Below, piece after piece: positions 7,546 through 16,749 of a DNA stretch of 64,000 bases. This DNA comes from Neobacillus sp. WH10 (GTDB lineage Bacteria > Bacillota > Bacilli > Bacillales > Cytobacillaceae). The number at the start of each line of letters is the position of its first letter. Position 1 is the first letter of the stretch. Under the pieces are notes generated by a model that searched no databases, was not told the origin of the DNA, and worked only from the letters and a program-made list of their open reading frames with translations. The DNA is taken from assembly GCF_030123405.1 (NCBI RefSeq), contig NZ_CP126110.1, positions 1,116,001 through 1,180,000 of the forward strand. The letters are read 5' to 3'. The position numbers and the translations under genes were made by a program.

Positions 7546-9774
7546 ATGGGGAAACCCAAAAAATTAAACCTTCAACGTATTTGGATACTCATTTTTAGTT
7601 TGATTGTTTTTACAGAACTACTAGATTTTACTGCTTCAAGTCTTTTTCCTGCTATTAAATATTCTTCTATAATCATTGTTATCGGGACTTTACCCCTTCT
7701 GATTGTTACGATAAAGAGGGTAAGAAAAAAATATGAAGAGCTTAGGCAAAGCAAACTAAAATTGAAAAATATATTTGATACCCTCGATGTTGCTATCTGG
7801 TCACATGATTTAAAATCCGACACCTTGTTAATTACCTCAGGAATTGAAAAATTATATGGGTATACTTATAAAGATTTTTATCAGGATCTCGATCTATGGA
7901 AAAAGGTAATTTATCCAGAAGACATATCTTTTTTATCTGAAAGAGCAGCGAGGTTAGCCAAAGGAGAAACCGTTACGAGTGAGTATCGGATTGTGCGGCT
8001 TGACGGAGAGGTTCGTTGGATACAGGACAGGGGTTTTCCAACGCTCGATAGTAACGGAAACTTTGTCGACTTTAATAGTGTTTTATTTGATATAACGGAT
8101 CGTAAAGAAAGCGAAGACAGGTATCGTAGTTTAGTAGAAATGTCACCTGATATTATTGCAGTCGTCAGCAATGATAAAATCGAATATATTAATGAAGCAG
8201 GCTGTAAGCTAGTCGGGGCCAGCAATCCGGAAGAATTAACTGGACAATCTCCGTTGAAATTTGTACCTGAAGAAATTGTTGAAGCGTTTAAAAATAGGGG
8301 AGCCCAACAGCAAGAAAAAAGATTTAGACTCGAATTTCAGGTTAAACAACTGAATGGAGAGACAATTGATGTAGAAATGGCTTCTGCTCCTATCTTTTAT
8401 GAAGGCAGATTTGCTGTCCAGGTGGTTGGCAGGGATATTACTGAACGAAAAATTGCAGAAAAAACTATCCAAAAAATGGCCTATCACGATTCGTTGACAG
8501 GTTTACCAAATCGAAATCGCTTTAGGAATTATCTTAACGAAGTGTTAAATAGACAACAAGAAAATAAGATATTGGCTGTTTTATTTTTAGATTTAGATAG
8601 ATTTAAGATTATTAATGATACAAAGGGGCATACCGTTGGAGATATGATTCTCCAAAAAGTAGCGGACAGGTTAGAAATGGCTGTTCAAAATGAAGGGTTT
8701 GTCTCAAGGCAGGGCGGGGACGAATTTATCATTTTACTAGAAGATATTGATAAAGAAAGAGCAAGTGTTGTTGCTCAGCGTATTCTAAATGAATTTTCTG
8801 AGCCAATTGAAGTGTACTGCCAAGAATTTTTTGTCACTCCTAGTATTGGAATCAGCCTTTATCCTAATGATGGAAAAGATGAGGAAACTTTATTAAAGAA
8901 TGCAGATACGGCAATGTACCAAGCCAAAGAACGTGGGAAAAATAACTTCTGTTTCTATTCTTCCAATTTAAATGGGTTATCGATTCGGAAAATGGAGCTG
9001 GAAAATGGTTTAAGGAAAGCACTGGAACAGAATCAATTCACACTTCATTATCAACCACAGGTATCCCTAGAAACAGGGGAACTAGTTGGAATAGAGGCAT
9101 TAATTCGTTGGCAGCATCCTGAGCATGGATTTATTGCACCTTCTGAATTCATTCCATTGGCAGAGGAAACAGGGCTGATTGTTCCGATTGGTAAATGGGT
9201 AATATGGGAAGCAAGCAAACAAAGAAAAACTTGGGAAACTGCCGGTCTTTGTGATGTTCCTATTGCCGTAAATGTTTCTGTACGCCAATTTGAGGATGAA
9301 CATCTTATCGAATATATTTCAACCCTATTGGAAGAAGTGGGACTTCAGGCGAACCAATTAGAATTAGAAATTACTGAAAGTATTATGCAAAACCTAGAGA
9401 ATTCAACGATTATCCTAAATAAACTAAAAAAACGCGGGGTACTGCTTTCTATCGATGATTTTGGAACAGGCTATTCCTCGTTGAGTTATTTGAAGCATCT
9501 TCCAATCGATAAAATTAAAATTGATAAATCCTTTGTTGATGATATTCTTTACCATTCAAATCAAGGCATTATGGTAAAAACGATAATTGATATGGGGGTG
9601 AATTTTAATTTTACCGTAATTGCGGAGGGGATTGAAACAGATGAACAACTTGCCTTTTTAAAGAAAAATAAGTGTAAGATTGGTCAAGGGAACCTGTTTA
9701 GCAAGCCTATCCCAGCATGTCAAATGGAAGAATATCTTTTAAAAAGAACTAGAAAAAGTGGTATCACTATATAA
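7546..9774 (+). CDS. PAS-PAS-GGDEF-EAL cyclic-di-GMP enzyme
   Basis: Membrane-anchored c-di-GMP signalling protein, 742 residues. Order: two N-terminal hydrophobic segments (about 10-50), a short coiled stretch, two PAS domains (about 75-300), GGDEF domain with intact RQGGDEF near residue 389, then an EAL domain with EALIRWQ near 516, DDFGTGYSS near 637 and AEGIETDEQ further on. Both catalytic signatures look intact, so it may be bifunctional or switch between diguanylate cyclase and phosphodiesterase according to PAS input. No RxxD inhibitory site is seen before GGDEF. The start has an AGGGAG ribosome site. Single gene with a terminator overlapping its 3' end. Signal unknown. Confidence 0.93.
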   Translation: MGKPKKLNLQRIWILIFSLIVFTELLDFTASSLFPAIKYSSIIIVIGTLPLLIVTIKRVRKKYEELRQSKLKLKNIFDTLDVAIWSHDLKSDTLLITSGIEKLYGYTYKDFYQDLDLWKKVIYPEDISFLSERAARLAKGETVTSEYRIVRLDGEVRWIQDRGFPTLDSNGNFVDFNSVLFDITDRKESEDRYRSLVEMSPDIIAVVSNDKIEYINEAGCKLVGASNPEELTGQSPLKFVPEEIVEAFKNRGAQQQEKRFRLEFQVKQLNGETIDVEMASAPIFYEGRFAVQVVGRDITERKIAEKTIQKMAYHDSLTGLPNRNRFRNYLNEVLNRQQENKILAVLFLDLDRFKIINDTKGHTVGDMILQKVADRLEMAVQNEGFVSRQGGDEFIILLEDIDKERASVVAQRILNEFSEPIEVYCQEFFVTPSIGISLYPNDGKDEETLLKNADTAMYQAKERGKNNFCFYSSNLNGLSIRKMELENGLRKALEQNQFTLHYQPQVSLETGELVGIEALIRWQHPEHGFIAPSEFIPLAEETGLIVPIGKWVIWEASKQRKTWETAGLCDVPIAVNVSVRQFEDEHLIEYISTLLEEVGLQANQLELEITESIMQNLENSTIILNKLKKRGVLLSIDDFGTGYSSLSYLKHLPIDKIKIDKSFVDDILYHSNQGIMVKTIIDMGVNFNFTVIAEGIETDEQLAFLKKNKCKIGQGNLFSKPIPACQMEEYLLKRTRKSGITI

Positions 9775-9792
9775 TTTGGTGTACCACTTTTT
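9753..9792 (+). terminator. Terminator overlapping end of GGDEF/EAL gene
   Basis: AAAAAGTGGTA at 9753-9763 pairs with TACCACTTTTT at 9782-9791; the upstream arm lies inside the last codons and the stop codon is in the loop. Confidence 0.75.
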
Positions 9793-9882
9793 TGCCGATA
9801 GTAAATATTACTTTCCTAGCAGGCATAAGTGCAACTACACCTCTGTCTTGACCCTAGGGGCTCGTAATCGGCGAGTTTTTTT
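9793..9882. repeat. Dispersed intergenic repeat, family 2, copy b
   Basis: Aligns with 6581-6678 from TACTTTCCTAGCAGGCATAA through CCTCTGTCTTGACCC to GGGGCTCGTAATCGGCGAG followed by seven T. The end forms a small CTCG...CGAG stem plus T-run, so the element carries a terminator-like 3' end. Confidence 0.65.
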
Positions 9883-9883
9883 C

Positions 9884-11233
9884 TCAAACAGTCATATGGA
9901 CTTTTCTTTCCCATGGTTTCATGAGCCATCTTCTTAAGGCAAAGCAGCCCCGCAGCCATTCATCAGCTCCTTGAGCAAGCCAAATGCCTAATAGTCCTAA
10001 TCCATAATGAACCCCGAACAGATAACTAAGAGAAACAGCAATGCCCCACATCGAAAGTATTCCAATAATGACTGGAAAGCGGACATCACCCGCTGACTTC
10101 AGAGAACTCATCAAAACGATATTCATAGCTCTGCCAGGTTCGACAAAAACAATCGCCCATAATACGGGTAGACCAACGGCAATAATGCCCTGGTCTTTTG
10201 TAAATGCCTCTAATAATGGTGAGCCAATCATGGCCATAATTAACGATGTAAGCAGAGAGGCAATCATTGATATCTTTAGTGTGCGAATGCCGCGCCTTAG
10301 CGCCTTATCAAATTGTCTAGCGCCAATGTAACGAGCCACCAAAAGCTGCGTTCCTTGGGCAATCGCCAGCGTAAACAAAAAACAGATCATGTTAATATTT
10401 AAAATATAGACACGGGCGGCAAGAGAAGCTGTGCCCATGGAAACAACAAAGCTCGTAATGATCAGCTGGGAGAGTTGATAAGAAAGATTTTCACCCGCTG
10501 ATGGAATTCCAATTGCCAGCAGTCCTTTGATATCTTCCTTTTTTGCTTTGAAAATATCACTGAAAGTCAGTTTTAAAGAAAGTCTGTTATAAACTAGGTA
10601 GATTAGTGCACAGACGGCATATGCCCGTGCGATAACAATCGCCCATGATACACCGGTTACACCTGTAATCGGTAAACCAAAAATCCCTGAAATGGCTATG
10701 ATATTACCGCCAATACTGATGAAATCCATGACCACGGTCACAACCATCGATTCTTTTGTATATCCGTGACTGCGGAGGATGGCACTTAATGCGAGTGAGA
10801 TGGATTCGAAAAAGAGAGAGATTCCGCATATCCGAACAAATGTAAGTCCGTATTCGTATACTTTTCCCTGAATGTCGAAAAAATGTAAAAGCTGTTCTCC
10901 AAAGAGGAAAACGATCACCGCCACCACTATGCCAAACCAGAAATTCAGTCCAAACACAGAGCGTGACAGCTGTCTTGCGTTTTTCAAGCGTCCGGCTCCG
11001 AGGTTTTGGCTAATCAAAACGGTTGCACCAATCGAAGTAACAGTAAAGACTAAAATAAAAATGTTTAGTAGCTGGTTTGCTACGCCAACTCCAGCTGCTG
11101 CGGCATCAGAGTAATGACTCAACATGAACGTAGCAATAATCCCAATACCCATATGAAGGGCCAGCTCAATAAGAAGCGGCCAAGAAATACTGAATAACGA
11201 TTGTTCCTGAAACTTGTTAGTTTGTTCTTCCAA
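9884..11233 (-). CDS. MATE family efflux transporter
   Basis: Twelve-helix multidrug/toxin extrusion family transporter, 449 residues, probably exporting organic cations by Na+ or H+ exchange. The repeated MatE pattern is visible: a first half beginning SISWPLLIELALHMGIG and a second half beginning IGIPSAGENLSYQLSQL. It starts with TTG, chosen because AAAGGAG lies about 9 nt upstream on the minus strand. It converges on the GGDEF/EAL gene. No regulator is adjacent, so the substrate cannot be named. Confidence 0.9.
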   Translation of the reverse strand: MEEQTNKFQEQSLFSISWPLLIELALHMGIGIIATFMLSHYSDAAAAGVGVANQLLNIFILVFTVTSIGATVLISQNLGAGRLKNARQLSRSVFGLNFWFGIVVAVIVFLFGEQLLHFFDIQGKVYEYGLTFVRICGISLFFESISLALSAILRSHGYTKESMVVTVVMDFISIGGNIIAISGIFGLPITGVTGVSWAIVIARAYAVCALIYLVYNRLSLKLTFSDIFKAKKEDIKGLLAIGIPSAGENLSYQLSQLIITSFVVSMGTASLAARVYILNINMICFLFTLAIAQGTQLLVARYIGARQFDKALRRGIRTLKISMIASLLTSLIMAMIGSPLLEAFTKDQGIIAVGLPVLWAIVFVEPGRAMNIVLMSSLKSAGDVRFPVIIGILSMWGIAVSLSYLFGVHYGLGLLGIWLAQGADEWLRGCFALRRWLMKPWERKVHMTV

Positions 11234-11454
11234 GCTGAAATACTCCTTTATCTTATTAACTTATTAAAATATCATTCCCATTGTACACCTTACCGATTAT
11301 TAAAAATAGAGGTAGGTGTTTTAAAAGCATCGATACCTATAATTCTATTATTAAAATGTACTTGATCATTTCGTAGCGTTCTTTCTAAAGAATGCTTCTG
11401 TGAACTATAGCTTTAACTTACCATACGCAGATTAAGTCGAAGAAAGATATGCAT

Positions 11455-11504
11455 AAAAAATACCTGATGACTTCATCAAATTTCAAAGTCATCAGGTATT
11501 TTTT
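11455..11504 (-). terminator. Strong bidirectional terminator
   Basis: Perfect 18-bp stem (AAAAAATACCTGATGACT with its complement) and 14-nt loop, with poly-A and poly-T flanks. It ends the small gene at 11544-11933. The rest of the 310-bp interval 11234-11543 holds no other clear signal. Confidence 0.9.
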
Positions 11505-11543
11505 ATTACATGTTTGTCAGTGAAATGCAAGTTACTAATCGGT

Positions 11544-11933
11544 TTATTGACTCCATTTCAGCCCCACAGTTAAGGTGCAGCAATTAATTGGATTGTACGG
11601 GGTTGGTGGTGTTGTCAGAATGAAATGCACATCGGTAGGATTAAACTTGGTTGCTACCGGGACTCTTAGACCAATAGATTTAATCATTTTGTCCACTTCG
11701 GCTTGTTTTCCTTGCTGGGCAGCACTCATCAATTTTCTAGAAAACGCAACATTACCTAATCGGTTTAGTAACATACTTGCTTGGGCCATTAATTGGTGAA
11801 ATGACTTAACCGAACCTTCAAATATTTTAGGATCCACAGCCGGATACGTACGGGGAATTGGATAGTTTACCATATTTGCTGGATAGGGCGGCATCTGGTG
11901 AATAACTGGATAATGATAAGGGTTATATGACAT
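11544..11933 (-). CDS. Small Pro/Tyr-rich protein, possibly spore-associated
   Basis: Protein of 129 residues that I do not recognise with certainty. The first 35 residues are rich in Pro, Tyr and His (MSYNPYHYPVIHQMPPYPAN), as in many Bacillus spore-coat-type proteins. The middle is amphipathic and helical (MAQASMLLNRLGNVAFSRKL), and the end has an adjacent Cys pair (INCCTLTVGLKW). There is no signal peptide or membrane segment. It loosely resembles small Bacillus proteins such as YuzC, but this is from memory. Single gene with its own terminator. Function unassigned. Confidence 0.7.
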   Translation of the reverse strand: MSYNPYHYPVIHQMPPYPANMVNYPIPRTYPAVDPKIFEGSVKSFHQLMAQASMLLNRLGNVAFSRKLMSAAQQGKQAEVDKMIKSIGLRVPVATKFNPTDVHFILTTPPTPYNPINCCTLTVGLKWSQ

Positions 11934-12083
11934 GCTTCACTCTCCTTCCATAAGGAATAACAAAAGACAGTATACGATATGATATTTAGGAATTATTGGT
12001 TACTTAGAGTTTTAAACAGAAACTGATACAAATCACCGAAATGATTTTCTATTCTCAAAGTCGAAATTTAAACTTTCTCTCAA

Positions 12084-12120
12084 AAAAAGCGCTTGGATTT
12101 TGGAAATCCAAGCGCTTTTT
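12084..12120 (-). terminator. Bidirectional terminator after DUF4097 gene
   Basis: Perfect 17-bp stem (AAAAAGCGCTTGGATTT and complement) with a 3-nt loop, poly-A and poly-T flanked, 5 bp beyond the stop of the minus-strand gene at 12125. Confidence 0.92.
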
Positions 12121-12124
12121 AGCA

Positions 12125-13000
12125 TTAATGTATCCGGATATCACCACTAGAAACATCTAGGTCGATTTTATACTTGCCAGAGCCATGTTTGCCCTGAATA
12201 CTGTGCTTATTATGCTCTTTTGTGGTCAATGGAAAATCACATGAAATGTTGCCGCTGCTCACATCACTATTAAGAGTAAAATCAGCGTTATCAGGTAAAT
12301 CAAGTCCCACATCCCCTGAGCTTACATCTAATTTAACCGAATCTGCTAACTTATCCATTTGAATATTTAACTCTCCCGATGAAACATCAGCTTCAATTGC
12401 ACCAATATAGTGTTTGATATCAAGGTTACCGGAACTAAGGTCAATTGTGCCTAAATTCGTTTTGAAAGAATCGATCTTCACATTTCCGGAACCTACGTCT
12501 TGAGTCCATTGTTTAACGATTAAATTTCTGAAATTCATGTTCCCAGAACCAATATCAACGGTTAATTCATCTAAGTTCATCGGCTTCTCTTTAGACTGTC
12601 CGGAAAAATTCAAATTTCCTGAGCCTAAATCAATAATCATATTCCGATTATAATCTTCTGGAATGTAGATTTTTAGCTTGGATTTTTCCGAAAACGATGA
12701 CCAATTGAACCAATTAAACCCCTTGCTTTTTAGTGAAACCTCGACTGTATCCCCATTTTCAGAAACTTTTAATATTTGCTTCCCGTTATAAACTGCTTTT
12801 AAATTGGGCCGATCCTCAGGAATAATTGTAGTACTGACACTTGAAACATCTACTTTAATTATCTTGATATCATTTGAAATGGCTGCTTGCCCATCTTTAT
12901 TACCGTCACTGCCGGCACCAAATATATCGAAGCGATAGGCTTGATTAAACACTATATATAATCCGGTAACCACTAATAACAAAATCAATATTCTCTTCAT
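12125..13000 (-). CDS. DUF4097 family beta-repeat protein (LiaG-like)
   Basis: Membrane-tethered protein of about 291 residues: one N-terminal hydrophobic segment (RILILLLVVTGLYIVF) and a long extracytoplasmic part made of repeating units built on D-[IVL]-[GS]-S-G-[ND/E], such as VDIGSGNMNF, IDLSSGNLDI, ADVSSGELNI and LDVSSGDIRI. This pattern is typical of DUF4097 'putative adhesin' beta-solenoids, which include LiaG of the Bacillus envelope-stress operon. Here there is no adjacent liaFSR. An ATG at 13024 gives an 8-residue longer form, but its ribosome site is only one base away, whereas GGGG lies about 9 nt before ATG 13000. Function beyond the cell envelope is unknown. Confidence 0.85.
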   Translation of the reverse strand: MKRILILLLVVTGLYIVFNQAYRFDIFGAGSDGNKDGQAAISNDIKIIKVDVSSVSTTIIPEDRPNLKAVYNGKQILKVSENGDTVEVSLKSKGFNWFNWSSFSEKSKLKIYIPEDYNRNMIIDLGSGNLNFSGQSKEKPMNLDELTVDIGSGNMNFRNLIVKQWTQDVGSGNVKIDSFKTNLGTIDLSSGNLDIKHYIGAIEADVSSGELNIQMDKLADSVKLDVSSGDVGLDLPDNADFTLNSDVSSGNISCDFPLTTKEHNKHSIQGKHGSGKYKIDLDVSSGDIRIH

Positions 13001-13024
13001 TTGTAACATCCCCTTTTCCTTCAT

Positions 13025-13352
13025 ACTCCTTCTATATATAGGTTAAGAAATCCTTCACCTTTCCTCCATGTACCGGAGATTTATTTTTATCTAAGACTTA
13101 AGAAGTATTTTAGAGATGAACTGCTTGAATTCGTTGAATAAAGGAATTCCTACAGCAATGCAAGGATACAAAAAAAGTATTTTGCCTTTTAGATTCCATT
13201 GTGCATCATTTGGTGTTTTAATTGAAAAAGGATATCTCAATGGTTAGTTGACAGTCCATAGAAGTTATTGGCGACTGAGCCTTTGAAATGAATAAGAGCT
13301 TGGCCGTTTTTAGCGGTATTTGTTAAATTTAGGAATAAGGTGAGTGATTACG
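13025..13352. other. Divergent intergenic region, no clear feature
   Basis: 328 bp between the DUF4097 gene and the YnfA gene. A perfect -35 word TTGACA occurs at 13248-13253, but no matching -10 is found at the right distance. No hairpin, repeat or riboswitch-like structure was recognised. Confidence 0.4.
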
Positions 13353-13679
13353 ATGCTGCAAGCAATCATATTGTTTATATTTGCCGGATTAGCCGAAATT
13401 GGCGGAGGTTACTTGGTATGGCTGTGGCTGAGGGAAGATAAGCCATTATGGTATGGAATACTAGGAGGAATCATCTTAATTTTATATGGAATTATTCCAA
13501 CACTTCAAAATTTCCCGAGCTTTGGACGGGTTTATGCTGCATATGGGGGAGTTTTTATTATTCTCGCAGTATTGTGGGGATGGGTAGTTGATAAAAAGAC
13601 ACCTGATACATACGATTGGGTTGGTGCCTTTATTTGTTTAATTGGTGTTTCGGTCATGCTCTGGGCACCGAGACATTAA
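13353..13679 (+). CDS. YnfA/UPF0060 family small membrane protein
   Basis: Four-helix membrane protein of 108 residues, the normal size for the UPF0060 (YnfA) family, whose members are related to small multidrug resistance transporters. The family pattern is clear: FIFAGLAEIGGGYLVW at the start, RVYAAYGGVFIILAVLWGW in the third helix, and DWVGAFICLIGVSVML at the end. A GTG at 13344 could add three residues, but AAGGTGAG at 13335-13342 is spaced properly only for ATG 13353. Substrate unknown. Confidence 0.88.
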   Translation: MLQAIILFIFAGLAEIGGGYLVWLWLREDKPLWYGILGGIILILYGIIPTLQNFPSFGRVYAAYGGVFIILAVLWGWVVDKKTPDTYDWVGAFICLIGVSVMLWAPRH

Positions 13680-13783
13680 TTTATTGATCAAAAATTCCAA
13701 TTCGATATTTTTTTCGATTTCCGAAGTATTTTATCGTTCCTTTAATTATAATTGTGTTATTCTTTGTAATGGAGGTGCACAAA

Positions 13784-14116
13784 ATGACATACAAAAAAAT
13801 CACACCGAAAGAACTCCATGAAAGACTGAAAAGTGGTGAAAAGGTACTTCTACTGGATGTCCGGGCGGAAGAAAAATTCAATGAATTTCACATAAAGGAA
13901 AGCCGTAATCTTCCAAAAACTAATATTTTTCAACTGGACGAGAAACAAGATGCTCAGCTATCCTTACCGAAAGATCAAGAAATCATCGTGACCTGCACAA
14001 CTGGTAATTCTGCATCTAAATGTGCCGCCATCCTAGATACTTACGATTATCATGTGACTGTATTGGATGGAGGTCTTACGGCGTGGAAGGCATATAAGAA
14101 TTCACTGGAAGATTGA
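13784..14116 (+). CDS. Single-domain rhodanese-like protein
   Basis: Cytoplasmic sulfurtransferase-type domain, 110 residues. The fold markers are seen: LLDVRAEEKFNEFHI, then the active-site loop VTCTTGNSA with its catalytic Cys, then VTVLDGGLTAWK. The frame is open upstream to 13754, but GGAGGTG at 13771-13777 selects ATG 13784. The BASS transporter begins 16 bp later, so the two are probably cotranscribed, which hints at a sulfur-containing substrate or a redox role, but this is only context. Confidence 0.9.
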   Translation: MTYKKITPKELHERLKSGEKVLLLDVRAEEKFNEFHIKESRNLPKTNIFQLDEKQDAQLSLPKDQEIIVTCTTGNSASKCAAILDTYDYHVTVLDGGLTAWKAYKNSLED

Positions 14117-14132
14117 TAGGGAGAAACCTGAC

Positions 14133-15101
14133 ATGCTGCAAAAGTTAAATAAGCAACTAGAAAAAATCATGCCCCTTATCACTCCGGTTAGTGTGGTAAT
14201 AGGTGTGCTGCTCAGTGCCTATTTGAAGGATTTTTCCTTCTTAATCCCTTGGATATTTGCTTTTATGACCTTCGCCGGAAGCTTAAGTTCTAATTTCCAA
14301 TCATTAAAGGAGGTCATGATCCATCCGTTTCCTATTTTCTTGGCGATGTTGATCCTGCATGCCCTGATGCCTCTTTGGGCTTGGGGAGTCGGTCATATCG
14401 CCTTTTCTGGTGATGTTTACACGATTACCGGGCTTATATTAGGCATGGTTATCCCAACAGGCATCACAAGCTTCATTTGGGTTTCGATCTACAAAGGTAA
14501 CATTCCCTTGGTCTTATCAATTATCTTAATAGATACATTACTTTCGCAAATCCTTGTTCCATTTTCACTTTCGTTATTTGTCGGTCAAAGGGTTGAACTG
14601 GACTTCATTAATATAATGAAAGGGTTATTAGGCATGATTGTCATCCCTTCTGTAATCGGTATGTTGTTAAACCAGGCAACAAAGGGGAAAATTAATGACC
14701 AACTAGGCACACGTCTAGCTCCTTTTTCAAAAATGAGCATCGGCATTGTCGTCATGCTCAACGGATCAGTTGTTGCACCCTATTTGAAAAATGTCAATCT
14801 GAAACTTGTCGGTATTACGTTAACTGTTTTTTTCATCGCCTTGACGGGGTACTTGTTTTCCTTCCTTTTAGGGAGGTTGATGAAACGGGATCGAGACACG
14901 GTTATTACTCTGACTTTTTCAGGTGGAATGAGAAATATCAGTGCCGGTGCGGTTCTAGCAGTATCCTTTTTTCCGGCAGCGGTTGCTGTGCCTGTGGTTT
15001 TAGGAATGCTTTTTCAACAGGTGCTTGCCTCGACGAATGGACATTTTCTCGATCGGTTTTATAATAAAAAAGTGGAAAAGCAGGAATCAGTTGTTCTATA
15101 A
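14133..15101 (+). CDS. BASS family (bile acid:sodium symporter-like) transporter
   Basis: Membrane transporter of 322 residues with about ten hydrophobic segments, including the BASS core GLILGMVIPTGITSFIWVS and a second half with TFSGGMRNISAGAVLAV. Bacterial BASS proteins carry varied organic anions, rarely bile acids. The frame is open back to 14067 and would overlap the rhodanese gene, but AGGGAG at 14118-14123 supports ATG 14133. It is followed after 19 bp by an NCS2-type permease, so rhodanese, BASS and NCS2 genes form a likely operon ended by the terminator at 16451. Confidence 0.88.
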   Translation: MLQKLNKQLEKIMPLITPVSVVIGVLLSAYLKDFSFLIPWIFAFMTFAGSLSSNFQSLKEVMIHPFPIFLAMLILHALMPLWAWGVGHIAFSGDVYTITGLILGMVIPTGITSFIWVSIYKGNIPLVLSIILIDTLLSQILVPFSLSLFVGQRVELDFINIMKGLLGMIVIPSVIGMLLNQATKGKINDQLGTRLAPFSKMSIGIVVMLNGSVVAPYLKNVNLKLVGITLTVFFIALTGYLFSFLLGRLMKRDRDTVITLTFSGGMRNISAGAVLAVSFFPAAVAVPVVLGMLFQQVLASTNGHFLDRFYNKKVEKQESVVL

Positions 15102-15120
15102 AAAAGAAGGTGTTTTATGA

Positions 15121-16437
15121 ATGAATGACTTAACTAGAAAAGAAAACGGCTTTTTGTCAGGGGTTCAGGGCATTCAATGGGCTGTCTTTATGCTAACGAA
15201 TATCATCGCTGTGCCGGTTGTAGTTGGAGCGGCCTTTCATATGTCTCCTGCAGATATTTCAACTTTTATGCAGCGAATGTTATTTGTTTCAGGTGCTGCA
15301 ACGTTAATCCAACTATTTATTGGCCATCGCCTGCCTGTTGTCGAAGGGGCAGCAGGGATGTGGTGGGCAATCTTTATTTTGCTTGGCACGATGAGTGCTC
15401 CAAGTGAGCAGGGGCTTTTACTGCAGCAATTAGAAATGGGACTTATCATCGCTGGTATATTTTTAGCCATTTTAGGATTTTTACCGATTATTGAAAAAGT
15501 TCGTAATCTATTTACGCCGATTGTAACAGGTGTATATTTGATTCTCTTGGTTGCTCAGCTTAGCGGCTCATTTTTTAAAAGTATGCTTGGAATCACTGCG
15601 ACAGGCCAGTTAAATGGGAAAATTGCATTGATTTGTTTCACTGAAATTGTCATTATTTTATTAATTTCCTTAAAAGCAAATGGAATATGGAAGAGCATGG
15701 GACCGTTCATCGGTATTGTTGCTGGCTGGTCGCTGTTTCATTTCTTTGGGTTAATTCACCTTGGAAAGACCTATGAGCCAACAAGCTGGTTTATGGTACC
15801 CCAATTATTAGACTGGGGTACCCCAAAATTTGATGTCGGGATTGTACTAACATCCATTATTACATCGGTAGTTCTTATTTCGAACGTGATTGCGGGCATT
15901 TTAGTTGTGGGAATCGCTTTGGAAAAAGAAGTAAAGCCAAAACAATATCAAAAGGGTATATTAGGAAACGGGATCACCTTGTTCGTTTCCGGTTTATTTT
16001 CAGTGGTCGGGGTTGTTCCTTTGTCCGTTTCGGCGGGGTTTATTACGACAACAGGAATTAAAAAGATACGACCGCTTGTCATCGGTGCGGTCTTAATTAT
16101 GGCTGCTGGATTTTTCCCCTATATCGCTGAATTTTTATCCACGCTGCCATTAGAGGTTGCCTATGCTTCCTTATTTATTCCTTTTTCACAAATGATGGGC
16201 TTTGGGATTCGCGATCTTATGGGGCAGAAACCGTCATCGCGAAATTTACTCGTGATTGGACTATCGTTAATGGTCGGAATTGGCATGATGTTTATGCCCA
16301 CTGAAGCATTTGAAAGTGTTGCACCATGGCTGCGGAACATCGTCGCCAATGGACTGCTCGTCGGATTAATATTTTGTTTATTGCTTGAGCATGTGCTCTT
16401 CCGAGAAAAGAAAGGTGCAATTAGTACAAATAACTAG
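15121..16437 (+). CDS. NCS2-family (xanthine/uracil-type) permease
   Basis: Nucleobase-cation symporter-2 family protein, 438 residues, with about 12 to 14 hydrophobic segments. Recognisable regions are IQWAVFMLTNIIAVPVVVG, RLPVVEGAAGMWWAIF and the NCS2-type stretch GVVPLSVSAGFITTTGI. Members take up xanthine, uracil or uric acid, and some Firmicutes members take other substrates; no purine gene lies nearby, so the substrate is open. AAGAAGG at 15104-15110 serves the ATG at 15121. Last gene of its likely operon. Confidence 0.85.
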   Translation: MNDLTRKENGFLSGVQGIQWAVFMLTNIIAVPVVVGAAFHMSPADISTFMQRMLFVSGAATLIQLFIGHRLPVVEGAAGMWWAIFILLGTMSAPSEQGLLLQQLEMGLIIAGIFLAILGFLPIIEKVRNLFTPIVTGVYLILLVAQLSGSFFKSMLGITATGQLNGKIALICFTEIVIILLISLKANGIWKSMGPFIGIVAGWSLFHFFGLIHLGKTYEPTSWFMVPQLLDWGTPKFDVGIVLTSIITSVVLISNVIAGILVVGIALEKEVKPKQYQKGILGNGITLFVSGLFSVVGVVPLSVSAGFITTTGIKKIRPLVIGAVLIMAAGFFPYIAEFLSTLPLEVAYASLFIPFSQMMGFGIRDLMGQKPSSRNLLVIGLSLMVGIGMMFMPTEAFESVAPWLRNIVANGLLVGLIFCLLLEHVLFREKKGAISTNN

Positions 16438-16450
16438 AATAAGTATACAT

Positions 16451-16485
16451 TCCCCTCTGAACAAATGGCGAGGGGATATTTTTTT
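16451..16485 (+). terminator. Intrinsic terminator after NCS2 permease
   Basis: TCCCCTC (16451-16457) pairs with GAGGGGA (16470-16476), followed by a T-run at 16479-16485. Confidence 0.85.
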
Positions 16486-16496
16486 AATAGAGACGA

Positions 16497-16611
16497 AATT
16501 TCGACTTTAAGAATTGTCCAGCTCCACAAGAGTAACCTTCGGAAACGATACCTCGCTCAAAGGGGAAACGTTAGCTTTTTCGAGGATCAGCCAGCCGCTA
16601 GTCGACTTTGC
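16497..16611. repeat. Dispersed intergenic repeat, family 1, copy b
   Basis: The closest relative of copy a at 1862-1985, with matching blocks TTTCGACTTT, CAGCTCCACAAGAGTAACCTT and GTTAGCTTTTTCGAGGA. A 68-codon open frame over it (16465-16671) is repeat-derived and not annotated. Confidence 0.65.
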
Positions 16612-16676
16612 TCTTCTTCATTCGGTAAGTCAGAAAAGACATTACTAGTAGTTGCGCTTAAGATAGGCTAATTAAA

Positions 16677-16706
16677 TTGTTGTGATGTTTTTCCTTAAGA
16701 TATAAT
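16677..16706 (+). promoter_or_regulatory. SigA-type promoter for SRPBCC gene
   Basis: TTGTTG at 16677-16682, 18-bp spacer, perfect TATAAT at 16701-16706, about 37 bp of leader before ATG 16750. Confidence 0.6.
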
Positions 16707-16749
16707 GGGAATAACTTTTATCATTAAGGTATTAAAGTGGGAGGTACAT

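Noticed and set aside
14067..14132. Extension of the BASS transporter into the rhodanese gene
   Set aside because: It overlaps a well-supported gene, and a good ribosome site precedes ATG 14133.
16465..16671. 68-codon open frame
   Set aside because: It lies on the NCS2 terminator and a family 1 repeat copy; no ribosome site.
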